From the NCBI GenBank assembly GCA_028714615.1, contig JAQTMA010000075.1:1-17259 (forward strand): 17,259 nt of DNA. The letters are read 5' to 3'. The DNA comes from Anaerolineaceae bacterium. GTDB taxonomy: Bacteria > Chloroflexota > Anaerolineae > Anaerolineales > Anaerolineaceae. Below the pieces are notes generated by a model. It had not been told where the DNA came from. It saw nothing but the letters and a program-made list of their open reading frames with translations, and ran no database searches. The position numbers and the translations under genes were made by a program. This document shows, one piece after another, positions 1 through 8,054 of the stretch (the first letter of the stretch is position 1; every line of letters starts with the position of its first letter).

Positions 1-2
1 GA

Positions 3-107
3 AAACCATATCCTGCGATCGACTTATATTTTCGGCGCGAGAAGCAGCGGCCGAATCCGCCCGCTGAACCGGACGCATCCTCGGAGAAGGCCGATCAAAC
101 GGAATAA
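3..107 (+). CDS. C-terminal end of an unidentified chromosomal gene (partial)
   Basis: The window opens inside a plus-strand reading frame that runs to a TAA at 105-107. The tail is hydrophilic, rich in Pro, Glu, Asp and Ser, and ends in EKADQTE. This frame has ordinary codon use, whereas the other two forward frames are Arg-rich or close early. An A+T-rich inverted repeat with a T-run follows, as expected at a gene end. I do not recognise the family from 34 residues. It lies outside the 46-bp repeat, so it should be chromosomal and not part of the island. Confidence 0.4.
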   Translation, partial: KPYPAIDLYFRREKQRPNPPAEPDASSEKADQTE

Positions 108-130
108 TCGAAAGGAAAATGGCTGAAACC

Positions 131-165
131 AAAATTGCCCCGATTTAACCTAGGAGCAATTTTTG
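131..165. terminator. Probable intrinsic terminator at the chromosome-island boundary
   Basis: An 8-bp perfect inverted repeat (AAAATTGC at 131-138, GCAATTTT at 156-163) encloses a 17-nt loop and is followed by a short T-run on the plus strand. It sits just after the stop of the left-hand gene and just before the tRNA-Val fragment. It would end the plus-strand gene and could also act from the other side. The stem is A+T-rich and the loop long, so efficiency is uncertain. Confidence 0.4.
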
Positions 166-181
166 ATTCCCATGTCTTTGT

Positions 182-227
182 GTGGGCGGAACAGGGCTCG
201 AACCTGCGACCTTCTCTGTGTAAGAGA
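182..227 (-). repeat. attL: Left attachment repeat: 3' fragment of tRNA-Val
   Basis: These 46 bp are identical to 15222-15267. On the minus strand they read as the anticodon stem-loop, variable region, T-arm and acceptor 3' strand of tRNA-Val(TAC). Identity ends at base 228, and the 5' half of the tRNA (acceptor 5' strand and D-arm) is absent, so this copy is not a working tRNA. An isolated 3' tRNA fragment matching an intact tRNA about 15 kb away is the standard scar of a tyrosine-recombinase-driven insertion. Confidence 0.92.
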
Positions 228-417
228 CCAAAGGTCAATAGCCGAACCGGAGTCCGCATACCTATAAGAAATTGATGATAACAAGGTCTACGATTAAAGG
301 GTAATTTTCGCGGGAGAGACACCCGCTAGTTGATATCATAATAAACATTTAGGATAAGTAATTCAAGTGTCAAAAATCACTCATCATTACTGCTTGGCAA
401 TGTTATATCTGCGATTA
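228..417. other. Left island end, no gene seen
   Basis: About 190 bp between the left attachment repeat and the stop of the NLR-like gene. It is A+T-rich and carries stops in the frames I checked. A 5-bp G+C stem (GCGGG at 310-314 with CCCGC at 322-326) is the only hairpin noticed. On the minus strand it is followed by GAAAATT and not by a clean T-run, so I do not call it a terminator for the operon. Confidence 0.5.
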
Positions 418-3177
418 TCAACTTTCGATTGTTGATGATTGTCTGGATACTTTAACTTCGCATTCCTGTAGTAATGCCTTCTCGTTATCCAATTCAAAAC
501 AACCTATCCTTGATAGAATCTCAACTCCACGCTGCGCATATGGCAGAGCTTCATGCGGTTTATCTTGCTTTATAAATGCCTCTGCAAGTTGAATACAGCA
601 TATACCTGTCATTAACAAATTGCTCTCATATTCAGCCAACTTAAGGGCTTCACCTGCTAGAGAAGCGGTGCTAAACCAATCCCTCTTTTCTAAGGCGTTT
701 TCTGCCTGAAGGGCAATGCACTTGGTGACAGCTTCATGACAGTTCAAATTTCGTGCTAAACGTAATACTTCCTGATAGTTAATATCAGGTGAGATACCCA
801 CTCCCATCCTTCGATTAGTTTCTACCCTGTTAATTAAGCATGCTATTAATTCCTCACTTACTGGAGTTACTGACATACTGTACTTTAACGCTTCCTCATT
901 TGCTACTAGAGCCTCCTGGTTTTTATCCTCTAAAATGAACGCCATAGAGTGAAGCCTTAAAATCCTGCTTTTATCTAGGGGTTCATAACTATTGCACTTC
1001 TGATAATATGCTTCACATCTATCCGCACAATTATGGACTGAAGAGGGTTGCTCACGGTAAAACGCAATCATACCTTCTGGGATAGCCCTTTGAGCGGCGT
1101 CTAAGAAATCATTTTCTGCTAGTGCCTTCGCTTCAGCTTTTTGACTAAGAATCGCCCATTCATCCCATCGTGCTGAGTTCAACATGAATTTATCGAGTGC
1201 TCCACAGAATGTCTGAAGCCTACTATTTTCCCCACGAATTATTAGAGGAAGGGCAGATTCAATTGTCGGCCATTCTGCCTCTAGGATATGGAATCGTTCA
1301 TAGTTGTCATAACCATTTTCCAGTACTAAGGCAAGAGCTCGTTCAACAATCCGGTCACCAGTTTTAATAATCGCTTCTGGTCGTTTATTTCGAAGATAAG
1401 TCGCTGTTAATGGTGGAAGAAAATAGGTCTCCATCTTCTCATTGCCGTATAGCAAGGCTCGGTCAGACAAATCTTCCAACGCAAATGATGCTGCCGAGAC
1501 CGGTACATTAGCAATGAGAGAAATCCATTCAATCTTCGCTGGACCTGAAAAATGTGTGAGTGCCGCCAAGACCGCTGTTTCATTCTCAGTAAAAGTATCC
1601 AGCAAATCGCCAAAGATAAATTCCAGCGGGTCATTCCCTTGCGGAGCAGCTCTAATAAACTTGCATACTTCGGGTACAGAATGGTAATGACTGTCAGACC
1701 GCCCCAATTGTCCGACAACCCATTTGATAAGGAGTGGATTGCCGTATGTAATTTCGTACAGGTCACGAAGTTCTTTTTGAGTCGCTTTTTTCAATGACCT
1801 GTAATTACTTGACAATTCAGCTAGTAGGTCAAGAACATCCCTGAGCCCCAACCGGTCTAACCGGATGATACGGGCGTCAATGTCAGTTCTACGACGGCTA
1901 GTCACAATTGCTTTGCATCTAGGAGGCAAGCGAGTAAGAAATTGATAAAGACGGACGCACTCATTTTCCGAAAAAGTTTCAACATTGTCTATGATAATGA
2001 GCGCAGATTTATTACTAAGTACGCGGCGAACAGCATTTGCGCGGTCATTAGGGTCAAGTTGAACTAAAGATTCTTCACCTAACTCACGGGCCAACTCAGA
2101 AAGAAGGGTTATGTAATTGGGCAACATGAAATCTTGTAACGGTTTTTCACCAACTGGGGTTAATTCGCGGATTTTGGCCGAAAGGAATATTTTGAGGGGA
2201 AAGTGGTCTATCGGCGCAAGGTGGCCGGCGCGAATAGCGAGTGCGGTCTTGCCAATTCCACCAGGGCCATCAATCAATGCGCCCCATGTACGCGCTTCTG
2301 GTGAGATTGCCTCAGCGATGGACTGTAGTTCTTTTTCGCGTCCAAAGAAATATGGCTGGTTCGGGATGCTCGAATAGGTCGCCTTTAACTGTTTATCAGT
2401 AACAGGTGCAATAGTCTCTTTTTCAATGAATAATGAGGGCTCTCCTTTTAGTGAAGATTGGTTCAAGGCAAACAAGACAAATTTGGCAGCATTTTTAGCG
2501 GCTATTGTCTGATTCGCTTCTTTTTCTGGTCCCCCTTTATTGCCATCTGCCCAATCACAAATCGCTTTAACTAGAATCCAATCCACATGAGCGTCCTGGC
2601 AGGCAACATATAGGCCGGCCCCCTCCATTTCTCCACCAATGGCATCTGGCTCAATTCCACTAAGTTGTTCACGGTAATCCACACTATCGATGAGCTTTTC
2701 ACCTGATAGAATTAAGCCAAATTGGACTTTGGCGATTTTCCAATAAAGGGAAGCACCACGAAAATAATCTATTAACCGTGATGATGCGTGGGGTTTATCA
2801 CCGCGCGGAATAATTTCCGTTTTACTGACCCTTTGTAATTCGTATAGAGAAATCTGCTGTGATACCATAATATCCCCAATATTTTGTTTCTCATGGTTTA
2901 CTCCAAAGGCGATACCAACCATAATAACGGCTGTGGGTGAGAGAGCTGAAATACCTTTTTGGACGGTCTGTTGCGCCGCCCCCAAGCCACCCGCACCCAT
3001 TTCAGAGAGAGCCAGATATACGCGTGCATCTGAGACCACACCTAGGTCATGGTAAACCCGGTCGCCTACGGAAATAGGTTTTGGGTCAATACTAGTGGTT
3101 TCTCGGAATACTTCTATCAATGCCCTAGCTTCTACATCAGTGACTGCGACAATTAGGATTTTCGTTTTAGGGTTCAT
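418..3177 (-). CDS. NLR-like protein: phosphorylase-like domain, NB-ARC STAND ATPase, TPR-like tail
   Basis: A 919-residue three-part protein. Residues about 1-240 form a PNP/UDP-phosphorylase (MTA/SAH-nucleosidase-like) domain: an N-terminal ILIVAVTDVEA strand, a Gly-rich SEMGAGGLGAAQ turn, GGEMEGAG at 181-188 with the substrate-binding acid, and AICDWADG at 205-212 with the likely catalytic Asp208. Residues about 275-500 form a STAND ATPase of NB-ARC type: P-loop GPGGIGKT at 304-311, Walker B LIIID at 393-397, the TSRRR sensor near 426 and GNPL near 479. The remainder is helical and TPR-like and is the probable sensor. In Detocs, and in related domains of other antiphage proteins, such a domain cleaves ATP or related nucleotides to halt infection, so an abortive-infection role is inferred. 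It is the last gene of the run, 137 bp after its neighbour, and has no clear Shine-Dalgarno sequence. The substrate is not provable from sequence. Confidence 0.88.
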   Translation of the reverse strand: MNPKTKILIVAVTDVEARALIEVFRETTSIDPKPISVGDRVYHDLGVVSDARVYLALSEMGAGGLGAAQQTVQKGISALSPTAVIMVGIAFGVNHEKQNIGDIMVSQQISLYELQRVSKTEIIPRGDKPHASSRLIDYFRGASLYWKIAKVQFGLILSGEKLIDSVDYREQLSGIEPDAIGGEMEGAGLYVACQDAHVDWILVKAICDWADGNKGGPEKEANQTIAAKNAAKFVLFALNQSSLKGEPSLFIEKETIAPVTDKQLKATYSSIPNQPYFFGREKELQSIAEAISPEARTWGALIDGPGGIGKTALAIRAGHLAPIDHFPLKIFLSAKIRELTPVGEKPLQDFMLPNYITLLSELARELGEESLVQLDPNDRANAVRRVLSNKSALIIIDNVETFSENECVRLYQFLTRLPPRCKAIVTSRRRTDIDARIIRLDRLGLRDVLDLLAELSSNYRSLKKATQKELRDLYEITYGNPLLIKWVVGQLGRSDSHYHSVPEVCKFIRAAPQGNDPLEFIFGDLLDTFTENETAVLAALTHFSGPAKIEWISLIANVPVSAASFALEDLSDRALLYGNEKMETYFLPPLTATYLRNKRPEAIIKTGDRIVERALALVLENGYDNYERFHILEAEWPTIESALPLIIRGENSRLQTFCGALDKFMLNSARWDEWAILSQKAEAKALAENDFLDAAQRAIPEGMIAFYREQPSSVHNCADRCEAYYQKCNSYEPLDKSRILRLHSMAFILEDKNQEALVANEEALKYSMSVTPVSEELIACLINRVETNRRMGVGISPDINYQEVLRLARNLNCHEAVTKCIALQAENALEKRDWFSTASLAGEALKLAEYESNLLMTGICCIQLAEAFIKQDKPHEALPYAQRGVEILSRIGCFELDNEKALLQECEVKVSRQSSTIES

Positions 3178-3279
3178 ATTAGGGATTTCACTTTAATAAT
3201 GTTGGTACTTCATTGCGATTTGGAACCTGATGCTTTCCACCTTCACATTTGATTATGGAGCGTGATTAAGGCGGAAAAT

Positions 3280-3313
3280 AATATCCATACCCACTACTCT
3301 GCTGAAGGATATT
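3280..3313 (-). terminator. Weak hairpin between zinc-ribbon and NLR-like genes
   Basis: A 7-bp inverted repeat (AATATCC at 3280-3286, GGATATT at 3307-3313) lies directly after the stop of the zinc-ribbon gene. On the minus strand the second arm runs into ATTTT. The loop is 20 nt and the stem A+T-rich, so it could be a leaky terminator that lowers expression of the last gene, or nothing. The 137-bp gap in which it sits is by far the widest in the operon. Confidence 0.3.
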
Positions 3314-3314
3314 G

Positions 3315-4190
3315 TTATGCGCTGTAGAGGTAATTCTGTAAAAGGTTAACCGGCGCGGATTTGCCTTTGCCAGGCACAAAAATGCAATCATCTCTGTAGC
3401 AGTAGAAAAGGTTATTCCAATTATTCACAGCATTCTGGTAGCTCTTAATCAGCCGGTTGCGTTCGTCCATTTTTCGTTGATATTCATCCATCAGAGCCTG
3501 TGTTTTTTGTGCATGCTTCTCGATAGTATCTGGTTGCTTAGGGTTAGGTACGTGAACTTCTGCAATAAACCATAATATCCCAGCTATCAGCAGCCCGGGA
3601 ATCGGAACGCAAAGAACAGTACCCAAACCCACGCCGGCGGTTGCAGGAGCAGTCGTAGAATAATCCATGAATAATAGAGGTAAAGCTACGATTGCACCGA
3701 GAAAGATGGATAACCCGCCAAAAACATAGGCAATAATCTTTAGAGCTTTCTTTGTAACTTTCCAATCTTGGATTGGGTTTTCTTTTGGGTAGGGAATTGG
3801 GATTGGCCGGACTGGTTCAGGCGGAATATAAGGTTTAGAGGGAGGAATTAATTTCTGTGCCAGGTTTGAAGCCTGGACAGCATTATAAGGGGTTTGAACC
3901 AGTCTGGTTTGTACTGTCCCCGTGTTCATCTTGATAGCCTGACTTTGAAGGGATGTCCCCTGAATTTTCTGAATTTGTGTGGATAGGATTGATGACACTT
4001 TCTCCACCCGGTCATCCCGATGGCATACCGGGCATGCAGATATACTCTCCTGCATGGCTTTTCCTAGCTGGGGGTTAACCAAATACTCAGAACCGCAATA
4101 ATCGCATACAACAGTCGATTTGTCAGGTTTAACTGTACGTTTTCCGCCACAATGCGGGCAGGCCATTGTGATGAATCCTGTCTGCTCCAT
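3315..4190 (-). CDS. Zinc-ribbon membrane protein of unknown function
   Basis: I start it at the ATG at 4190 (291 residues), because GGAGGG lies 6 nt upstream. An earlier in-frame ATG at 4217 would overlap the FRG gene stop by 4 bp (ATGA) and add nine residues. The N-terminus carries one zinc ribbon (CPHC at 11-14, CDYC at 29-32). A second CPVC at 53-56 opens a CPVCHRDD motif that is echoed by CYRDDC near the C-terminus, and these pairs may bind one zinc together. Two hydrophobic segments at about 155-215 (FGGLSIFLGAIVALPLLF and VLCVPIPGLLIAGILWFIA) predict a membrane hairpin, with both metal ends on the same side. A charged coiled-coil-like stretch follows. I know of no assigned function. 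The close link to the FRG gene suggests a two-gene unit. Confidence 0.82.
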   Translation of the reverse strand: MEQTGFITMACPHCGGKRTVKPDKSTVVCDYCGSEYLVNPQLGKAMQESISACPVCHRDDRVEKVSSILSTQIQKIQGTSLQSQAIKMNTGTVQTRLVQTPYNAVQASNLAQKLIPPSKPYIPPEPVRPIPIPYPKENPIQDWKVTKKALKIIAYVFGGLSIFLGAIVALPLLFMDYSTTAPATAGVGLGTVLCVPIPGLLIAGILWFIAEVHVPNPKQPDTIEKHAQKTQALMDEYQRKMDERNRLIKSYQNAVNNWNNLFYCYRDDCIFVPGKGKSAPVNLLQNYLYSA

Positions 4191-4213
4191 TTTTGTCCCT
4201 CCATTTTCACATT

Positions 4214-5053
4214 TCATGTAGAAGGATTGGTATCCATTGGTTTATCAACCACCAAAGGTAGGATTCCATCCCAGATATCAATCATCCGTTCGGGGGGTTT
4301 AAATCGAAGAATTTTTGTTTCATTTGCAAGATGGTCTAAATCAGGGAACAGGTTAGCTTCGTGCACACCCATAAATTTCAGTTCTTCTCGCATCTGCTTT
4401 TTGTTATTACCAGGTATTCTGAACTTCCGGAGATATAAATCGCTGTTTGTATATTCCTCTAAAGGTTTACACGACCCATGCACCGTAAAAACCGACAATT
4501 GCATCATCACCCGTATGTCAATTTCGGCAGGAAGTATTCCAACTACACGGTCTACATCTTTCCTTATCTGCTTAGTAAAGGGTTTCCGAACGAGCTGGGC
4601 CACTTTCTGGTGAGTCGGTAAAAGCATATCCGGTTCACCAACCTGCTGTTCATTCAAAGAATACGGGCTGAGAGCGAATAATGCTCCATCTTGAAATGGG
4701 AAATCCTCCGCATTAACAGCAAAATAGCATGCAAAAAGGGGGGACTCTGTCCAATCAAGTAGTTGGGTGGGTAGACCGTGGTGTTGCATTAGTAGCAGCC
4801 ATTCAAAATAATTACTTTTATCAGGGATTGCCTCACAGCGCGAGGGTGCTTTTTGCATGAACCTTGTAGTTACACTCTGTTCGTATTGATATCCCCCTCT
4901 CGAAATAACCTCTTCTCTTAATACAGATGGTCTCAACAACATATTAAAGTGTTTTTGACCTCGCCACCATACCTGGCCATGGAATTGCTTGTTTATCTTT
5001 AACACAACTTCAACCAATCCCTGGAGACTGTTGATTGTAGTTTCTTCTGCCAT
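4214..5053 (-). CDS. FRG domain-containing protein
   Basis: A 279-residue cytosolic protein. The FRG signature appears as WWRGQ at 29-33, followed by LRPSVLRE, and by the core block MQHHGLPTQLLDWTESP beginning near 89, with ACYFAV after it. These are the conserved blocks of the FRG family (named for Phe-Arg-Gly; here Trp-Arg-Gly). FRG proteins are widespread in bacteria, often beside restriction-modification and other defence genes, but their reaction is not established. The start is well supported: GAGGA lies 7 nt before the ATG. It follows the propeller gene by 43 bp and precedes or overlaps the zinc-ribbon gene, so the two are probably translated together. Codon use is A+T-rich compared with hsdM and hsdR. 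Confidence 0.85.
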   Translation of the reverse strand: MAEETTINSLQGLVEVVLKINKQFHGQVWWRGQKHFNMLLRPSVLREEVISRGGYQYEQSVTTRFMQKAPSRCEAIPDKSNYFEWLLLMQHHGLPTQLLDWTESPLFACYFAVNAEDFPFQDGALFALSPYSLNEQQVGEPDMLLPTHQKVAQLVRKPFTKQIRKDVDRVVGILPAEIDIRVMMQLSVFTVHGSCKPLEEYTNSDLYLRKFRIPGNNKKQMREELKFMGVHEANLFPDLDHLANETKILRFKPPERMIDIWDGILPLVVDKPMDTNPST

Positions 5054-5096
5054 GGGGAAGTCCTCGCACTTTTTTTCTAAGAATTGATTCAGAGAA

Positions 5097-6461
5097 TTAC
5101 CGTTGAATGTAAGGAAGAAATACGTTCATATCGGGGTGCCACGCGTATAAATAGATATCAGAATGATAGTTTTCATCAATACCTACTATATTGAATCCAG
5201 AGCTTTCAAACACAATAACGGTACCATCTGCTGATATTGATGGGTAACCTGAATACCCATTAACATCTTCTCCACTCGCTGAAACTGAGACTCTCCTCGT
5301 CTCCCCGGTCATAAGGTCATGAAGAAAAACATCTCTACAGTTTTCCAGATAATTCGTCCCGCAGTAATTGTTGGTATCATCTGCAACTAGATTTATTGCT
5401 GTGGACTGAAATACAACAAACCGCCCATCGAGTGAAATCTTAGGATTGCCGGATTCCTTATTTCCTTTTACCCCCTGGGTTGATTTTGAAACAAGAATGG
5501 TCTGACCTGTTTCATTGTCATGCACAAATATATCCCAGGTGGAATCATCTCCGAGAACCAAATTTGAGGCCTTTGAGGCGAAAGCCACATAGCGACCATC
5601 ACCCGAAATGGAGGGTTGGTAAGAATCGGAATTTCCTTGGATACCTACAGAATTCAACGATACCCTTTTAGTTACTCCTAAGGATAAGTCCCTGATAAAT
5701 ACATCCGTACAACTATTCGTATCACCTGGTACAAAACCCGCATAAAATGATGCAAAAGCTACGAAACGTCCATCAGCTGAAATACTTGGCGAATCTACCT
5801 GCCCCCAGACATATCCCCCTTCCATAGGGACGGTTACCAGTTGTGTTTGATTAAGGAGCCTATCACGGACAAATATGTCCATATTATTATTGTAGTCGCC
5901 AGGAACTAGGTTACTGGCGAGAGAGGCAAATGCCACAAAACGCCCATCTGCGGAAATACTCGGTCCATAAGACCAGCTATTAGCTTGTTGGTTAGCCGAA
6001 GATACGGATACACGTTCATAACTGTTATCTATCTGGTCGAAAACATAAATGTCAGTTGTGCCATTTGTATCGTTACTGATTAAGTTGTCAGCGTACGATG
6101 GAAACGCAACAAAGGCGCCATCATAGGATATCGAGACACCCCATGGACTGCTTTGGGTAGCAACCGGCTGAGCACCCTTAATACCAGATATCCTTTTTAC
6201 TTCTCCGGTCATGAAATCATGGAGAAATAAATCTATACTGTTATTTGTGTCACCTGGTACTATGTTTCTCGACCATGAATAAAAGACTGCGGTACTACCG
6301 TCTCCAGAGATAGCAGATTCAAAGGAATCGAGGTCGGTTTCATCCCCCGTTGACGTCACTGAAACCCGATAAACTCCGAATGAATAATTCGAGGAACTGA
6401 GAAGAAAGCCTCCTGACAAAATCAACAGACCAATGGACGCCAAAAGGCGAGAAAAAAACAT
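5097..6461 (-). CDS. Secreted seven-bladed beta-propeller protein (TolB/PD40-like repeats)
   Basis: A 454-residue protein with an N-terminal signal sequence: FFSR, then the hydrophobic stretch LLASIGLLILSGGFLL. The rest is seven repeats of about 55-65 residues. Each has a PSISADGRFVAFAS-like strand, a N(L/I)VPGDTN-like turn, a DIFVRD-like strand and an RVSVS-like strand. These are the marks of TolB/WD40-like PD40 blades, and seven match a closed propeller. The last blade is followed by NVFLPYIQR, a tail I associate with secreted Chloroflexota proteins. A strong Shine-Dalgarno sequence (GGGGAGGG, 7 nt before the ATG) fixes the start. It probably binds a ligand or protein outside the membrane; no catalytic residues are evident. 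It begins 47 bp after hsdM in the same direction, an odd place for a secreted protein. Confidence 0.85.
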   Translation of the reverse strand: MFFSRLLASIGLLILSGGFLLSSSNYSFGVYRVSVTSTGDETDLDSFESAISGDGSTAVFYSWSRNIVPGDTNNSIDLFLHDFMTGEVKRISGIKGAQPVATQSSPWGVSISYDGAFVAFPSYADNLISNDTNGTTDIYVFDQIDNSYERVSVSSANQQANSWSYGPSISADGRFVAFASLASNLVPGDYNNNMDIFVRDRLLNQTQLVTVPMEGGYVWGQVDSPSISADGRFVAFASFYAGFVPGDTNSCTDVFIRDLSLGVTKRVSLNSVGIQGNSDSYQPSISGDGRYVAFASKASNLVLGDDSTWDIFVHDNETGQTILVSKSTQGVKGNKESGNPKISLDGRFVVFQSTAINLVADDTNNYCGTNYLENCRDVFLHDLMTGETRRVSVSASGEDVNGYSGYPSISADGTVIVFESSGFNIVGIDENYHSDIYLYAWHPDMNVFLPYIQR

Positions 6462-6508
6462 TGTTTGACCCTCCCCTGATTTGCCTAATCAAAGATTAGA
6501 GGTGAAAG

Positions 6509-8044
6509 TTATCGTTGTCTGAGCAGTTTAAGTGCCTCCGCCACCTCACGCCCCTTGGCTTCTATCAAATCCAACAGTTCCTCAGGGGTGCGGGTATCCT
6601 CATCATTCTTGGCGTTCGGGTTGACCGCCTTCAGGTCATAGTTCTTCGCTTCAATTTCCGCCCGGGTGACCGTCCAGCTGCGTTCGCTGTTGGCTCGCTC
6701 CGGTAGGAGGCGGAAGAAATCCTCCAATACCTTGCGGGTGAAGGGGTTTTTCTTGTTGACTTTGATATCCGAAATGTCGTAGTACCAAATGAACTGGGTC
6801 TGCTCACCCTTGGTAAAGAACACCAAGTTGGTCTTCACCCCCGCACCGGCTGCGGTGAATACCCCAACTGGTAGGCTGACAATTGCCCAAACATTGCAGT
6901 CGTTGAGCAGCTTGCGCTTTACCTGACCAAAGGCAGTTTCATTGGTGCGGAATAGTACGCCTTCATCCATGACAATTCCGCAGCGCCCGCCGTTAGCCAG
7001 TTTGTCAATGACGTGTTGGAGGAACAGCACCTGTGTTGCACCGGTCTTATAGGCAAATTGGGTTTGGGCTTCTTTGCCCTCTTTCCCACCAAAGGGTGGG
7101 TTTGTCAGAATGACGTTGAACTGACCTGGCGCATCTTGAAATAAACCACCATAGGTTTCTCCGCCAGTGAGTGTATTTCCATGCCAGAGGTTCGGCTGGT
7201 CGATGCCATGCAGGATGAGATTGGCTAGGGCAATCGGATAAATCAGGTTTTCCTTCTCGCGCCCGTAGAAGGTACGATTTTTCAGCCTCTCCCGGTCTTC
7301 AGTCGATACGTCATCGCCAGCCTGAGACAGCATATATTCAAAACTTTGAGCCAGGAATCCGCCCGTGCCACAGCATGGGTCATAAACGCTTTCCCCTATC
7401 TGTGGTTTAATGACATCCACCATCGCCCGGATGACTTCACGCGGGGTGAAAAACTGTCCCCCATCGTTGCCCTTCTCGCCCATTTTTAGTAGCAACCCCT
7501 CATAGACCTGGGAGAGCGGGAAGATATGGGTATTGTCCACGTTCGCGCTGGTGATGGCGTCTACCCGGTCGAGCACGTCCAGGAAGTTCCGTTCGGTATC
7601 CACGCGGGTACGGTCAACCCCCGACATTATCTCGCTGATAACTCGCTGGCGGGAGTTTGCATCAGGTTGGTTTTTGAGGTCATGTAAGTGTGGTATCAGG
7701 TCGCCATTGATAAAAGCAAAATGGGCACCCATCTGGGCACTTTGTAATTCCAATCGTTTGACCCCCATCGGTGCGGCCCAGTCCTGCCAACGATACGGAT
7801 AAACTAACGATGGAGTAAAATCAGCCCCCACAGCCTCTGCCGCTTCGGCTTCGCGGGTTTCATTTTCATCTAAGATGCGTAAAAACAATATCCAGGTCAG
7901 TTCGGGGACATACTGTAACGCTCCGGCGCAGTTGGAACGCCGCAAAATATCACATACCCCCTTGATATAACTATCCAGGCCGCCTTGGCTAGTAAACTTC
8001 CGTCCATTATTGCCATTACCATTCACTTTTCCGTTTTTAGGCAT
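6509..8044 (-). CDS. hsdM: Type I restriction-modification DNA methyltransferase subunit (HsdM)
   Basis: A 511-residue N6-adenine methyltransferase. With HsdS it forms the modification enzyme, and with HsdR the full restriction complex. The N-terminal HsdM helical domain is seen at about 20-160 (SYIKGVCDILRRSN, PELTWILFLRILDENE). The catalytic domain follows with GGQFFTPREV at 195-204, SAM-binding motif I DPCCGTGG at 222-229, and the catalytic motif IV NPPF at 315-318. All key residues are present and the length is normal for the family. It starts 10 bp after the Mrr-like gene, with only a weak GAGA upstream, so coupled translation is likely. The order R-S-nuclease-M is unusual, because hsdM and hsdS are normally adjacent. 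G+C content is visibly higher than in the genes downstream of it. Confidence 0.96.
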   Translation of the reverse strand: MPKNGKVNGNGNNGRKFTSQGGLDSYIKGVCDILRRSNCAGALQYVPELTWILFLRILDENETREAEAAEAVGADFTPSLVYPYRWQDWAAPMGVKRLELQSAQMGAHFAFINGDLIPHLHDLKNQPDANSRQRVISEIMSGVDRTRVDTERNFLDVLDRVDAITSANVDNTHIFPLSQVYEGLLLKMGEKGNDGGQFFTPREVIRAMVDVIKPQIGESVYDPCCGTGGFLAQSFEYMLSQAGDDVSTEDRERLKNRTFYGREKENLIYPIALANLILHGIDQPNLWHGNTLTGGETYGGLFQDAPGQFNVILTNPPFGGKEGKEAQTQFAYKTGATQVLFLQHVIDKLANGGRCGIVMDEGVLFRTNETAFGQVKRKLLNDCNVWAIVSLPVGVFTAAGAGVKTNLVFFTKGEQTQFIWYYDISDIKVNKKNPFTRKVLEDFFRLLPERANSERSWTVTRAEIEAKNYDLKAVNPNAKNDEDTRTPEELLDLIEAKGREVAEALKLLRQR

Positions 8045-8054
8045 GTTTTGTATC

